Part shown: one piece after another, positions 1 to 7,603 of the stretch
Layout: every line of letters begins with the position of its first letter
Position numbering within the stretch: position 1 is the first letter of the stretch
Origin: an uncultured bacterium
GTDB taxonomy: Bacteria; Bacillota; Negativicutes; Acidaminococcales; Acidaminococcaceae
Assembly (NCBI GenBank): GCA_905215645.1
Contig: CAJMQS010000015.1
Span: 1-48,779, forward strand
Direction of reading: 5' to 3'
DNA: 48,779 nucleotides
Position numbers and translations under genes: made by a program
The notes under the pieces: model-generated
Databases searched by the model: none
What the model saw: the letters and a program-made list of their open reading frames with translations, nothing else
What the model was told of the DNA's origin: nothing

Positions 1-7
1 TGACGAA

Positions 8-58
8 GGGGTTGTTGCACGTGTGTGGTTTTCACACGTGCAACAACCCCCTTTTTTT
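8..58 (+). terminator. Rho-independent terminator of an upstream gene
   Basis: An 18-bp perfect stem (8-25 pairing with 33-50) with a 7-nt loop is followed by a T run at 52-58. The T run lies on the plus-strand side, so the hairpin ends a plus-strand gene lying before the window. It also sits directly behind the convergent cysK stop and could stop that transcript less efficiently, because the minus strand has no T run after the stem. Confidence 0.85.
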
Positions 59-998
59 AGTCTTCCTTCTTCAAAAATCCGGGAGTGGTCAGGTACCGGT
101 CTCCGTTGTCCGGCAGCAGCACTACCAGGGTCTTGCCCTTGTTCTCTGGCCGTTTGGCTACTTCCACGGCAGCATACAAGGCTGCGCCGCCGGAGATGCC
201 GATCAGGAACCCTTCATGATGGATGAAGTCCCGAGCGGTTTCGTAGGCCTGGTCTGTAGTGGCAGTGAGGATCTCATCGTAAATCTTGGTATTTAGGGTC
301 TTGGGCAGGAAATTGGTGCCGATGCCCTGGATTTTGTGGGGACCGGGTTTGCCTTGGCTCAAGAGGGGAGAATCCGCCGGTTCCACAGCCACCACTTTTA
401 CGGATGGCTTCTTTTCCTTCAAATATTCTCCCACACCAGTCAGGGTGCCGCCGGTGCCAACCCCGGCTACGAAAATATCTACGGCACCGTCGGTGTCTTC
501 ATAGATTTCCGGGCCCGTGGTGGCTTTGTGGGCCGCCGGGTTGGCCGGGTTGTCGAACTGTTCGGGGATGAAGCTGCCGGGGATGGAGGCGGCCAGTTCC
601 TTGGCTTTTTCTACAGAACCAGCAATGCCTTTCTTGGCTTCCGTCAGCACCACTTCTGCGCCGTAAGCGGCAATCATGTTCCGCCGTTCAATGGACATGG
701 TTTCCGGCATCACCATGATGGCTCGGTAGCCTTTCATGGCTGCCACAGCTGCCAGGCCGATGCCCGTGTTGCCGCTGGTGGGTTCAATGATGACGCCGCC
801 TTTTTTCAGCACGCCCCGTTTCTCCGCATCTTCGATCATGGCTTTGGCAATCCGGTCCTTGGCAGAACCTGCCGGGTTGAAGCTTTCCAGTTTCACCAGC
901 AGACGAGCTTGGAGGTTTTTGTCCGCTCCGAATTTTACCGGTTCCAGCAGAGGGGTGTGGCCGATCAGATCCAATACGCTTGTATAAATTTTAGACAT
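57..998 (-). CDS. cysK: Cysteine synthase A (O-acetylserine sulfhydrylase)
   Basis: PLP enzyme that makes L-cysteine from O-acetylserine and sulfide in the cytoplasm. The 313-residue protein has the family's usual length. The PLP lysine is K47 in NPAGSAKDR and the phosphate-binding loop PTSGNTGIG follows near residue 75; the C-terminal PDNGDRYLTT stretch is also typical of CysK. I chose ATG at 996-998 because a GGAG ribosome site lies about 9 bases upstream and the family N-terminus (MSKIYTSVLDLIGHTPL) begins there; the longer reading back to 1223 runs through non-conserved sequence. It lies about 200 bp downstream of cysE on the same strand, so it is probably co-transcribed with cysE and shares its T-box control. 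Product very sure; A-type rather than B-type is inferred from sequence feel. Confidence 0.96.
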   Translation of the reverse strand: MSKIYTSVLDLIGHTPLLEPVKFGADKNLQARLLVKLESFNPAGSAKDRIAKAMIEDAEKRGVLKKGGVIIEPTSGNTGIGLAAVAAMKGYRAIMVMPETMSIERRNMIAAYGAEVVLTEAKKGIAGSVEKAKELAASIPGSFIPEQFDNPANPAAHKATTGPEIYEDTDGAVDIFVAGVGTGGTLTGVGEYLKEKKPSVKVVAVEPADSPLLSQGKPGPHKIQGIGTNFLPKTLNTKIYDEILTATTDQAYETARDFIHHEGFLIGISGGAALYAAVEVAKRPENKGKTLVVLLPDNGDRYLTTPGFLKKED

Positions 999-1161
999 GA
1001 TATTCGCTCCTTTTTTGGTTACAGAATGAAATCCATTGAAACTTCCTATTAAAAACTGCCTGCCTGGGAACTGCAACATCGGGGCCCCAGGGGCTTGTTC
1101 CACCAATTTTGCTGCAAGGGGAAAACCTCCTTTTCCAAGGAAAATACTAGGATATCGATCT

Positions 1162-1190
1162 CGAAAAAAAGCACCGGAGTACTTTTTTCG
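1162..1190 (-). terminator. Hairpin with U-tract between cysE and cysK
   Basis: On the minus strand an A/T-rich stem with a short GC-containing apex (arms 1162-1171 and 1182-1190) ends in a run of T. It falls in the 208-bp gap between the two cysteine genes. It may trim or partly terminate the cysE transcript so that cysK is made at a different level. No clear separate cysK promoter was seen in the gap. Function is inferred. Confidence 0.4.
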
Positions 1191-1206
1191 GAAGTTGGCT
1201 GAAAGA

Positions 1207-1905
1207 TCAGCGGAAATTGACAACCTGTTTCAGAGCCGGCCTTTCTTGTTGGGCCTTCAGTTCATTGACCTGCCGTTTCAGCAGGGCCACCTGTTTTTCC
1301 AGGGCGGCAATCTGGTCTTCGATGGGGTCAGGCAGCCGGTTGTGGTTCAGGTCCACATCCCGTTCGGAATGGGCTGGGGCCACCCGTACGCCTTTCCGGG
1401 CTACCACATGACCTGGGATGCCCACCACTGTGGCATAGGGAGGGACTTCCTTCAGCACCACGCTGCCGGCACCGATTTTGGCACCTTCTCCCACCGTAAA
1501 AGAACCCAGGACTTTGGCCCCGCAGGCTACCACCACATAGTCTCCGATGGTGGGATGCCGTTTCCCCTTCTCTTTTCCGGTGCCCCCCAGGGTCACTCCC
1601 TGGTACAGGGAAACATTGTTGCCGATGATGGTAGTTTCTCCGATGACGATGCCGGAACCATGATCGATGAAAAGTCCTTCCCCGATCTGGGCACCGGGAT
1701 GGATCTCGATGCCGGTCAGGAGCCGGGCCAGGGTGGAAATGAGACGGGCCGTGACGAACCAGGACTTTTGATAAAAGAAATGGGAAATCCGATAGGCCCA
1801 GATGGCATGGAGCCCAGAATAGCAAAGCAGGACTTCCAGAGTATTCTTTACGGCCGGATCCCGTTGTTTGATGACGCGGATATCATTGCGCATGGATGCA
1901 AACAT
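1207..1905 (-). CDS. cysE: Serine O-acetyltransferase
   Basis: Transfers acetyl from acetyl-CoA to L-serine, giving the O-acetylserine used by CysK. The 232-residue protein is the short Firmicute (EpsC/CysE) form. It has an N-terminal helical part, then left-handed beta-helix hexapeptide repeats from about residue 65 (IHPGAQIGEGLFIDHGSGIVIGE), the catalytic HGSG histidine, and GGTGKEKGKRHPTIGD. The last 35 residues (QIAALEKQVALLKRQVNEL) form a short heptad coiled coil. The ATG at 1903-1905 is preceded by a strong GGGGAGGAAA site; the second in-frame ATG four codons later is less well spaced. First gene of a cysE-cysK unit behind a T-box that senses uncharged tRNA-Cys. Confidence 0.96.
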   Translation of the reverse strand: MFASMRNDIRVIKQRDPAVKNTLEVLLCYSGLHAIWAYRISHFFYQKSWFVTARLISTLARLLTGIEIHPGAQIGEGLFIDHGSGIVIGETTIIGNNVSLYQGVTLGGTGKEKGKRHPTIGDYVVVACGAKVLGSFTVGEGAKIGAGSVVLKEVPPYATVVGIPGHVVARKGVRVAPAHSERDVDLNHNRLPDPIEDQIAALEKQVALLKRQVNELKAQQERPALKQVVNFR

Positions 1906-1929
1906 ACTTCTTTCCTCCCCTTTGGACAC

Positions 1930-2182
1930 AAAAAAAGACCGCCTCCTGACAGAGGCGATCTTCTCGCGGTTCCACTCTGATTGCAGCTGGAATCCAGCTG
2001 CCACTCATACCGATAACGGCGGCTCCCCGGAAGGCCCTACTTTCTGTTCAGGTCTTCGGCTCCCAAAGGCATTCCATCTCCTCAAGCTTCGGCGCAAACT
2101 TTCAGCCGGTGATTCGCGCTCTCTGTGCCACTTTTCGAAGTGTACTTGTTTTGGTCATTGCCTTATGATTTTTTACGTTGCC
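1930..2182 (-). promoter_or_regulatory. T-box leader (tRNA-Cys sensing) of cysE
   Basis: Read on the minus strand, the leader holds the conserved T-box AGAGTGGAACCGCG (1965-1978) followed at once by a GC-rich terminator stem (about 1937-1960) and seven Ts (1930-1936). Upstream is a long Stem I region; its specifier candidate is TGC (Cys) at 2069-2071 in the context GGAATGCC. Uncharged tRNA-Cys would pair with the TGC specifier and, through its free end, with the T-box bulge, favouring antitermination. A Cys specifier fits the cysE-cysK pathway downstream. The motif is unmistakable; the exact Stem I fold was judged by eye. Confidence 0.9.
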
Positions 2183-2185
2183 TGT

Positions 2186-2214
2186 ATAGTAATCTTTTTC
2201 GATACACTTGTCAA
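2186..2214 (-). promoter_or_regulatory. Sigma-A promoter of cysE T-box leader
   Basis: On the minus strand TTGACA (complement of 2209-2214) and TACTAT (complement of 2186-2191) are separated by 17 bases, a near-consensus promoter just before the T-box leader. Confidence 0.8.
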
Positions 2215-2305
2215 GAGGAATTTCTAAAAAATTTAAAGTCCGGGGATTGCAGGGAGGTACGGGGGATGGTATCATAGGGCTTACATGAAGAAAGAAGGAT
2301 GCTGT

Positions 2306-3046
2306 ATGGACGGAAAGCAAAAGGGGACGGAAAGGTCCCAGAACCGCAGAAGAAAGGGAATCATGCTGGGAGTCTGCACCTTGGTCTTTTTAGGGGTGCT
2401 GCTTACGGGCTGTTTTGCCCTGGGTTATAAAGGGGTGGGGGCGCCGGGTCCCACCGTGCCGGTCAAGAAGCCGGCAGCCAACCAGACGGATACGATGAAA
2501 AAAGATGCCTCTGGACTGCCGGAACAAAAAGAAACCCCGGTGGAAAGCCTCCAAAAAAAGCATGAAAATCCCCAGCAGACCGCACCCCAGCCTGCAGCAG
2601 TGCAGCCTCTGGAACCGGGAAAGAAATATTCCATCCTGATCGATAAAAGTGATCATAAACTGTATGTGAAGGACGGAGATACAGTAGTCCGGACCTGGGG
2701 CTGCGCCATCGGGAAGGGCGGCCTGGGCCAGAAGGAACGGCGGGGAGACAATATGACGCCTGTAGGGACTTTTGCCATCGACGAAATCGATGATGCTTCC
2801 GGCTGGACCCATGATTTCGGAGACGGCAACGGAGAGATCCAGGGAGCGTACGGGCCTTGGTTCCTGAGCCTGGATACGGAAGCACTGAGCCAGGGCAATT
2901 GGGACGGCATCGGAATCCACGGGACCCATGACCCAGCTTCTATTGGCACGGATGCTTCGGAAGGCTGCGTCCGTCTGGACAACAGCCATCTCCGTGAACT
3001 GGAAAAGGTGGCCTATGTGGGGATGCCGGTGACTATCCAAGATTAA
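2306..3046 (+). CDS. L,D-transpeptidase (YkuD domain), membrane-anchored
   Basis: Cell-wall enzyme of the YkuD family, expected to form 3-3 peptidoglycan cross-links or attach proteins to the wall. The 246-residue product has a basic N-terminus, one hydrophobic segment ending in LLTGC (a possible lipobox), then a Pro/Lys/Gln-rich linker to about residue 105. The YkuD domain follows with H205 in IHGTHD and the catalytic C221 in SEGCVRLDN. I take ATG at 2306 as start because AGAAGGA is well spaced before it; an in-frame ATG at 2285 has a poor site. It is transcribed away from the cysE leader and ends at its own terminator. In an organism with an outer membrane the domain would face the periplasm. 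Confidence 0.9.
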   Translation: MDGKQKGTERSQNRRRKGIMLGVCTLVFLGVLLTGCFALGYKGVGAPGPTVPVKKPAANQTDTMKKDASGLPEQKETPVESLQKKHENPQQTAPQPAAVQPLEPGKKYSILIDKSDHKLYVKDGDTVVRTWGCAIGKGGLGQKERRGDNMTPVGTFAIDEIDDASGWTHDFGDGNGEIQGAYGPWFLSLDTEALSQGNWDGIGIHGTHDPASIGTDASEGCVRLDNSHLRELEKVAYVGMPVTIQD

Positions 3047-3091
3047 AAAAAGATATTCATTGGCTGACCATCTGCAAAGGCGCAATGATCC

Positions 3092-3138
3092 TTCCAAGTC
3101 CGTAAAGTTTTACTGACTTGGAATGGATTTTATTTTTT
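3092..3138 (+). terminator. Terminator after L,D-transpeptidase gene
   Basis: A 9-bp perfect stem (3092-3100 with 3115-3123) is followed by a T-rich tail at about 3127-3138. Confidence 0.75.
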
Positions 3139-3242
3139 TGTTTGAAGCAGGGACGCATAAGGGAAATATAAAATATTTAATAACTATTATTGAAAAGGCA
3201 AAAATCAACGCTATATCCAGCTTTCTGAAAAATAAAAAATAG

Positions 3243-3290
3243 TTGACAAAAACCATTTAAAAAGCTATATTAATTATAGTAATCATTATC
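3243..3290 (+). promoter_or_regulatory. perR promoter with overlapping Fur/PerR-type box
   Basis: TTGACA (3243-3248) and TATATT (3266-3271) are 17 bases apart. Directly after the -10 lies a 19-bp element (3272-3290) that agrees at about 14 positions with the classical Fur box, with its right half ATCATTATC intact. A repressor bound there would cover the start site, so the regulator downstream probably controls itself. Confidence 0.75.
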
Positions 3291-3320
3291 AAAAAGTGTA
3301 ATTAAAATAAGGGAACGGAG

Positions 3321-3758
3321 GTGTTGATTACGTTAACTGCTGCAGAACTGGCAAAATTGCTCCGGGACAACGGATGCAAGGTAACGCCTCAGAGACTGGC
3401 TGTCTATGATATGCTGGCCCATACAACGGAACATCCCACGGCGGAAATGATCTACAACAAAGTGAAGGAGAAATATCCTACCATGAGCTTTGCGACGGTC
3501 TATAAATCTGTGGAAATCTTCAGCAAGCTGCATGTGATCCAGGTATTGAACACCGGAGAGGACAGCTTCCGGTATGATGCCAATGTGATGGAACATCCGC
3601 ATATCCGCTGCATGAAATGCGGCAAAGTCTGTGATGTGCCCCATCTGGATGCCAAAGCCATTGAAGACAAGGTGGCAAAAGAAACGGGCTTTACGGTCCA
3701 AGGCCATCAGTTCTACTTCTATGGCTTGTGTGCAGATTGTCAGCCTGAAAAAAACTGA
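3321..3758 (+). CDS. perR: Fur-family metalloregulator, PerR-like
   Basis: Winged-helix metal-dependent repressor, here most like the peroxide sensor PerR. About 145 residues. The structural zinc cysteines are two CxxC pairs (C97/C100 and C137/C140). All five positions equivalent to the regulatory metal site of Bacillus PerR are visible: H in EHPTAE, D in FRYD, both H in EHPHIRC, and D (not E as in Fur) in KVCDV. The D is why I prefer PerR to Fur. The start is uncertain: a GGAGG at 3317-3321 overlaps the GTG at 3321, and TTG 3324 or ATT 3327 are the nearby alternatives; no ATG is available. Monocistronic, between its own promoter with a Fur-like box and a terminator. Confidence 0.88.
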   Translation: MLITLTAAELAKLLRDNGCKVTPQRLAVYDMLAHTTEHPTAEMIYNKVKEKYPTMSFATVYKSVEIFSKLHVIQVLNTGEDSFRYDANVMEHPHIRCMKCGKVCDVPHLDAKAIEDKVAKETGFTVQGHQFYFYGLCADCQPEKN

Positions 3759-3774
3759 GTGTGAAAGGAAAAAT

Positions 3775-3804
3775 ACCGGACTCTCGAGAGTTCGGTGTTT
3801 TTTT
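3775..3804 (+). terminator. Terminator after perR
   Basis: An uninterrupted inverted repeat (3775-3796, centred on CTCGAG) is followed by seven Ts. Confidence 0.85.
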
Positions 3805-3895
3805 ACATTTCTTTCAGGGTTTTTGCTATAATAATAAGTATAATAGCGGGGTATGAGAAGGGCACCCCGACATTTTTGTATAGAACGGTGTAACC

Positions 3896-4681
3896 ATGAC
3901 GATGACTGATTTTGAAGTGGATGTACTGGCCAGCGGCAGCAAGGGGAATTCTACCCTGATCCGGGCCGGCCAGACGGCGATCCTGATCGATGCGGGGATT
4001 TCCTGCCGGCGGATCGTCCAGGGACTGAAGGAATGTGGATTGGAACCGGAGGATCTGAGCGGAGTATTCCTGACCCATGAACACCGGGATCATATTGCTG
4101 GATTGGATGTATTTGCCCGGCATTACAGTACGGTCCCGATCTTTGCCAATGAAAGGACCTGGGCCCAGCTCCCTGTAAGACGGCTGCTGCCCCGGCCCCA
4201 GGTGCGGGTGATTCCCCGGAGCTGCAGCATGGGAAACCTGCGGATCGAACCGTTCCGGATCCCTCATGATGCAGCCGATCCGGTGGGGTATGAAATCTTC
4301 CATGGAGACGAAAAATGCACCTATCTCACGGACTGCGGGATCATCACAAAAACCGTGGAAATGGCGGCAGAAGGTGCAGCGGTCATGGTCCTGGAAGCCA
4401 ATCATGACGAGGATATGCTGCGCCACGGTCCTTATCCACCGGCCCTGCAGAAGCGGATCCTGGGGAAAGAAGGCCATCTGTCCAACCGGACAGCGGGACA
4501 GTTCCTCACTTCCTTGGCAGAACCGCCGGCAGAAGTGTTCCTGGCCCATCTCAGTGAAAAGAACAATACACCGGATATTGCGTACCAGACGGTAAGGGAT
4601 GTGCTCCGGGAGTGTCCCCGGACCCGGCAGATCCAGCTGTATGTGGCACAGCAGCAGGAAATGGTCAGCAATGTCCGCTGA
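3896..4681 (+). CDS. walJ: MBL-fold metallohydrolase WalJ (YycJ)
   Basis: Metallo-beta-lactamase-fold hydrolase of the YycJ/WalJ family, linked in Firmicutes to coordinating cell-wall metabolism and DNA replication. The 261-residue protein begins with the family pattern VLASGSKGNSTLI and carries the metal-binding THEHRDH (about residues 60-66), further ligands in the IPHDA and TDCG stretches, and a late histidine in LAHLSEKNN. Length is normal. Two closely spaced ATGs (3896 and 3902) are possible starts and neither has a strong ribosome site. The order walJ-htrA-rlmH with tight spacing is the one found downstream of walRK in many Firmicutes, but here the region upstream holds perR, so the walRKHI part lies elsewhere. 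Confidence 0.9.
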   Translation: MTMTDFEVDVLASGSKGNSTLIRAGQTAILIDAGISCRRIVQGLKECGLEPEDLSGVFLTHEHRDHIAGLDVFARHYSTVPIFANERTWAQLPVRRLLPRPQVRVIPRSCSMGNLRIEPFRIPHDAADPVGYEIFHGDEKCTYLTDCGIITKTVEMAAEGAAVMVLEANHDEDMLRHGPYPPALQKRILGKEGHLSNRTAGQFLTSLAEPPAEVFLAHLSEKNNTPDIAYQTVRDVLRECPRTRQIQLYVAQQQEMVSNVR

Positions 4682-4695
4682 AGAGGAGTGGAATC

Positions 4696-5829
4696 ATGAA
4701 ACATACCATTACGAAGAAAACCTTGAGCATGCTGGTGGCTCTTTCTCTCAGCGCTAGCTTCCTGACCAGTGGCTGCGGCCTGGCCAGCAACAAGACTGCC
4801 AGTAAGACCGAAGCGAAACCGGCTGTATCCACCCAGGAGCAGCAGACCAAGAAGGCGGAAGCCAGCATGAGTGCGGCCCGGAATACCCCCATCGTCCAGG
4901 CGGCCAAGAAAGTGGGTCCGGCTGTGGTAGGGATCACCAACAAGGCCCTGGTCCGGGATTATTTCAATCGGACCCAGCTGGTGGAACAGGGCAGCGGATC
5001 CGGGGTGATCTACAGCAAGGATGGCCTCATCGCTACCAACAACCATGTGGTGGCTGGGGCCCAGGAAATCGTGGTGAGCCTGCCGGACGGGAAGACGTAT
5101 AGCGGGAAGGTGCTGGGGACGGATCCCAATACGGATCTGGCTGTGGTGAAAATCGAAGCCGACGGGGATCTGCCGGTAGCGGAATTCGGAGATTCCGATT
5201 CCCTGATGGTGGGGGAACCGGCCATTGCCATCGGGAACCCGCTGGGCATGGAATTCCGGGGCAGTGTGACTGCCGGGGTCATCAGCGCCCTGAACCGTTC
5301 CCTGGATATGGGTGAACGGCGCTTCCGGCTGATCCAGACCGATGCGGCCATCAACCCGGGGAATTCCGGCGGGGCCCTGGTGAATGCGGACGGCCAGGTC
5401 ATCGGCATCAACAGCGCCAAAATCGCCGCTTCTGGCGTGGAAGGCATCGGGTTTGCCATTCCCATCAATGAAGCCAAACCTATCCTGAAGGAATTGGCGG
5501 AAAAAGGACGGGTGGTCCGTCCCTATCTGGGGGTCAGCCTATTGGATCAAACCCTGGCACAGCGTCTGGGCTTTGATCTGGACCTGAGAGGAGGGCTGTT
5601 CGTCGTAAAGATGTTTCAAGACGGCCCTGCATATCGTGGAGGCATTCGGCCAAATGATATTATCGTTAAGTTCAATGGTACTAAGGTGGATTCTGTAGCC
5701 GCCCTGCGGGAAGCCCTGGGCAAGTGCCAGGTGGGGCAGCAGGTGCCGGTGACGATCCTTCGGGGAGACGAAGAGGTCAATAAGATCGTGACCCTGACGG
5801 AAATGCCCCAGCAGAACAGCCAGCAATGA
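4696..5829 (+). CDS. htrA: HtrA/DegP-family trypsin-like serine protease
   Basis: Envelope quality-control protease, 377 residues. Layout: signal sequence with cysteine in TSGCG near residue 26 (possible lipoprotein), a Lys/Ala-rich linker, the trypsin-like domain and one C-terminal PDZ domain (about residues 275-365, with YLGVSLLD at its start). The catalytic triad is visible as H117 (NNHVVAG), D147 (NTDLAVV) and S224 (GNSGGAL). ATG at 4696 has AGAGGAG upstream. It begins 15 bp after walJ and its stop overlaps the rlmH start, so the three genes form one unit. The protein should sit in the periplasm, tethered to a membrane. Confidence 0.95.
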   Translation: MKHTITKKTLSMLVALSLSASFLTSGCGLASNKTASKTEAKPAVSTQEQQTKKAEASMSAARNTPIVQAAKKVGPAVVGITNKALVRDYFNRTQLVEQGSGSGVIYSKDGLIATNNHVVAGAQEIVVSLPDGKTYSGKVLGTDPNTDLAVVKIEADGDLPVAEFGDSDSLMVGEPAIAIGNPLGMEFRGSVTAGVISALNRSLDMGERRFRLIQTDAAINPGNSGGALVNADGQVIGINSAKIAASGVEGIGFAIPINEAKPILKELAEKGRVVRPYLGVSLLDQTLAQRLGFDLDLRGGLFVVKMFQDGPAYRGGIRPNDIIVKFNGTKVDSVAALREALGKCQVGQQVPVTILRGDEEVNKIVTLTEMPQQNSQQ

Positions 5830-6308
5830 TCCGGATCACGCTGGCCTGTGCAGGCAAACTGAAGGAAAATTATCTCCGGGAGGCGGAACAGGAGTTCACC
5901 AAACGGCTGGGCGCCTACTGTCAGCTGGAAACCCGCTGCATCCCGGAAGAAAAAATGCCAGAGAATCCCTCACCGGCGGTGAAGGAACAGGTGCTGGAAA
6001 AGGAAACGGAACGGATCTTGAAACTGATCCCAGAACACAGTTTTGTGGTCCTCTTGGACCTGCGGGGAAAAGAAATCTCTTCTCCCCAGCTGGCGGAAAA
6101 AATGGAACAGTGGATGGTGGAAGGGGTCAGCCATCTGACCTTTGTGATCGGAGGGCCTTTTGGCTACACGGATGCCCTGCGGAAGCGGGCAGATTTCCGG
6201 TGGAGCTTCTCACCCCTCACCTTCACTCACCAGATGATCCGGATCCTGCTTTTGGAGCAGATCTACCGGGCGTTCAAGATCATGCGGAAAGAAAAATACC
6301 ATCACTGA
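5826..6308 (+). CDS. rlmH: 23S rRNA pseudouridine-1915 N3-methyltransferase
   Basis: SPOUT-class methyltransferase that modifies pseudouridine 1915 in helix 69 of 23S rRNA. The 160-residue length is exactly typical. Visible family features are the N-terminal ITLACAGKLKENYL, LLDLRGKEISS, the SAM-knot loop FVIGGPFGYTD and the C-terminal LTFTHQMIRILLLEQIYRA with the closing KYHH. The ATG overlaps the htrA stop by four bases (ATGA), indicating translational coupling in the walJ-htrA-rlmH operon. Confidence 0.97.
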   Translation: MIRITLACAGKLKENYLREAEQEFTKRLGAYCQLETRCIPEEKMPENPSPAVKEQVLEKETERILKLIPEHSFVVLLDLRGKEISSPQLAEKMEQWMVEGVSHLTFVIGGPFGYTDALRKRADFRWSFSPLTFTHQMIRILLLEQIYRAFKIMRKEKYHH

Positions 6309-6424
6309 AAAAGACCGGACTGGAACCTGCAGGTTGTGCAAAACCCGAGAGGGACCAGCCCGGCCTTTTGGAAAACAACGGACGGCGGGGATACTCCCGG
6401 ATGTCCAGTAAGGGGAGAGAAAAA

Positions 6425-7549
6425 ATGGAAAAGGCAAAAGTGTATTTTACGGATTTTCGCTGTCCGGTGGGCACCAGCGCCCTGGACAAGCTCCAGCGGC
6501 TGTGTAAGGCGGCCCATATGGGAGATATCGACTTCCAAGGGAAATTCACGGCCATCAAGATGCATTTCGGGGAACTGGGGAATTTGGCTACCATCCGGCC
6601 CCAGTATGTAAAAGCCGTAGCAGATATGGTAAAGGAATGGGGCGGTAAACCCTTCCTCACTGACTGTAACACCTTGTATCCCGGCAGCCGGAAGAACGCT
6701 CTGGACCATCTGGATTGTGCAGCCCTCAATGGGTACAACACCATTACCACTGGGTGCCAGGTGATCATCGGGGATGGACTGCGGGGCACTGATGAAGTGG
6801 AAGTACCGGTTCCCGGAGGGGAATACATCCAGAAGGCCAAGATCGGCCGGGCCATCATGGATGCAGATGTGTTCATCAGCCTGGCTCATTTCAAAGGCCA
6901 TGAAGCCACTGGGTTCGGCGGAGCGGTGAAGAACATCGGCATGGGCTGCGGCAGCCGGGCCGGGAAGATGGAACAGCATTCTTCCGGGAAACCCAAGGTG
7001 GATGAAAAGCTTTGCCGGGGCTGCGGCCGCTGTGCCAAAGAATGCGGCAGTGATGCCATTTCTTACATCGATCACAAAGCTCACATCGATGAGGAAAAAT
7101 GCGCCGGCTGCGGCCGCTGCATCGGTGCCTGTGGGTTCGATGCCATCCAGAGTGTCCAGTGGGATGCCAACGAGCTGCTGGACCGGAAAATGGCGGAATA
7201 CGCCCTGGCAGTGGTCCATGGCCGTCCCTGCTTCTACATCAACATGGTGATGGATATTTCTCCCAACTGCGACTGCCACGGGGAAAACGATGCCCCCATC
7301 CTGCCCAATATCGGCATGTTCGCTTCTTTTGATCCCATCGCCCTGGACCAAGCCTGCGCTGATGCCTGCCAGAAGGCACAGCCTCTGCCCAACAGCCAGC
7401 TTGCGGACCATCTGGCCCGGAAGGACTGGGAATGCCATCATGACCATTTCTTAGACAGCAATCCCCGGGTAGACTGGGCTACGACTTTGGAACACGGAGA
7501 AAAGATCGGGCTGGGGACAAGAGAGTATGAATTGGTGAAACTGAAATGA
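6425..7549 (+). CDS. DUF362 domain protein with two 4Fe-4S clusters
   Basis: Iron-sulfur protein of the DUF362 (COG2768-type) family, 374 residues; its reaction is not established. The DUF362 part fills most of the protein, including HFKGHEATGFGGAVKNIGMGCGSR, and a ferredoxin insert carries two CxxCxxCxxxC motifs (C197, C200, C203, C207 and C226, C229, C232, C236), each expected to bind a 4Fe-4S cluster. Start ATG at 6425 follows a GGGGAGAG site; the open frame extends upstream into the rlmH coding region but without conservation. Probably cytoplasmic electron transfer in an anaerobe. It is separated from the jet genes by a hairpin. Confidence 0.85.
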   Translation: MEKAKVYFTDFRCPVGTSALDKLQRLCKAAHMGDIDFQGKFTAIKMHFGELGNLATIRPQYVKAVADMVKEWGGKPFLTDCNTLYPGSRKNALDHLDCAALNGYNTITTGCQVIIGDGLRGTDEVEVPVPGGEYIQKAKIGRAIMDADVFISLAHFKGHEATGFGGAVKNIGMGCGSRAGKMEQHSSGKPKVDEKLCRGCGRCAKECGSDAISYIDHKAHIDEEKCAGCGRCIGACGFDAIQSVQWDANELLDRKMAEYALAVVHGRPCFYINMVMDISPNCDCHGENDAPILPNIGMFASFDPIALDQACADACQKAQPLPNSQLADHLARKDWECHHDHFLDSNPRVDWATTLEHGEKIGLGTREYELVKLK

Positions 7550-7551
7550 CA

Positions 7552-7585
7552 GGAGGGTTGCTGCATCTGCAGCAGCCCCCTTTTC
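7552..7585 (+). terminator. Hairpin between DUF362 gene and jet operon
   Basis: A 10-bp stem with one G-T pair around the loop ATCT is followed by only four Ts. No promoter is evident in the 20 bp left before jetA, so some read-through or a promoter inside the DUF362 gene would be needed for jet expression. Confidence 0.65.
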
Positions 7586-7603
7586 TGCAGAAAGGAAGAA
7601 TGT

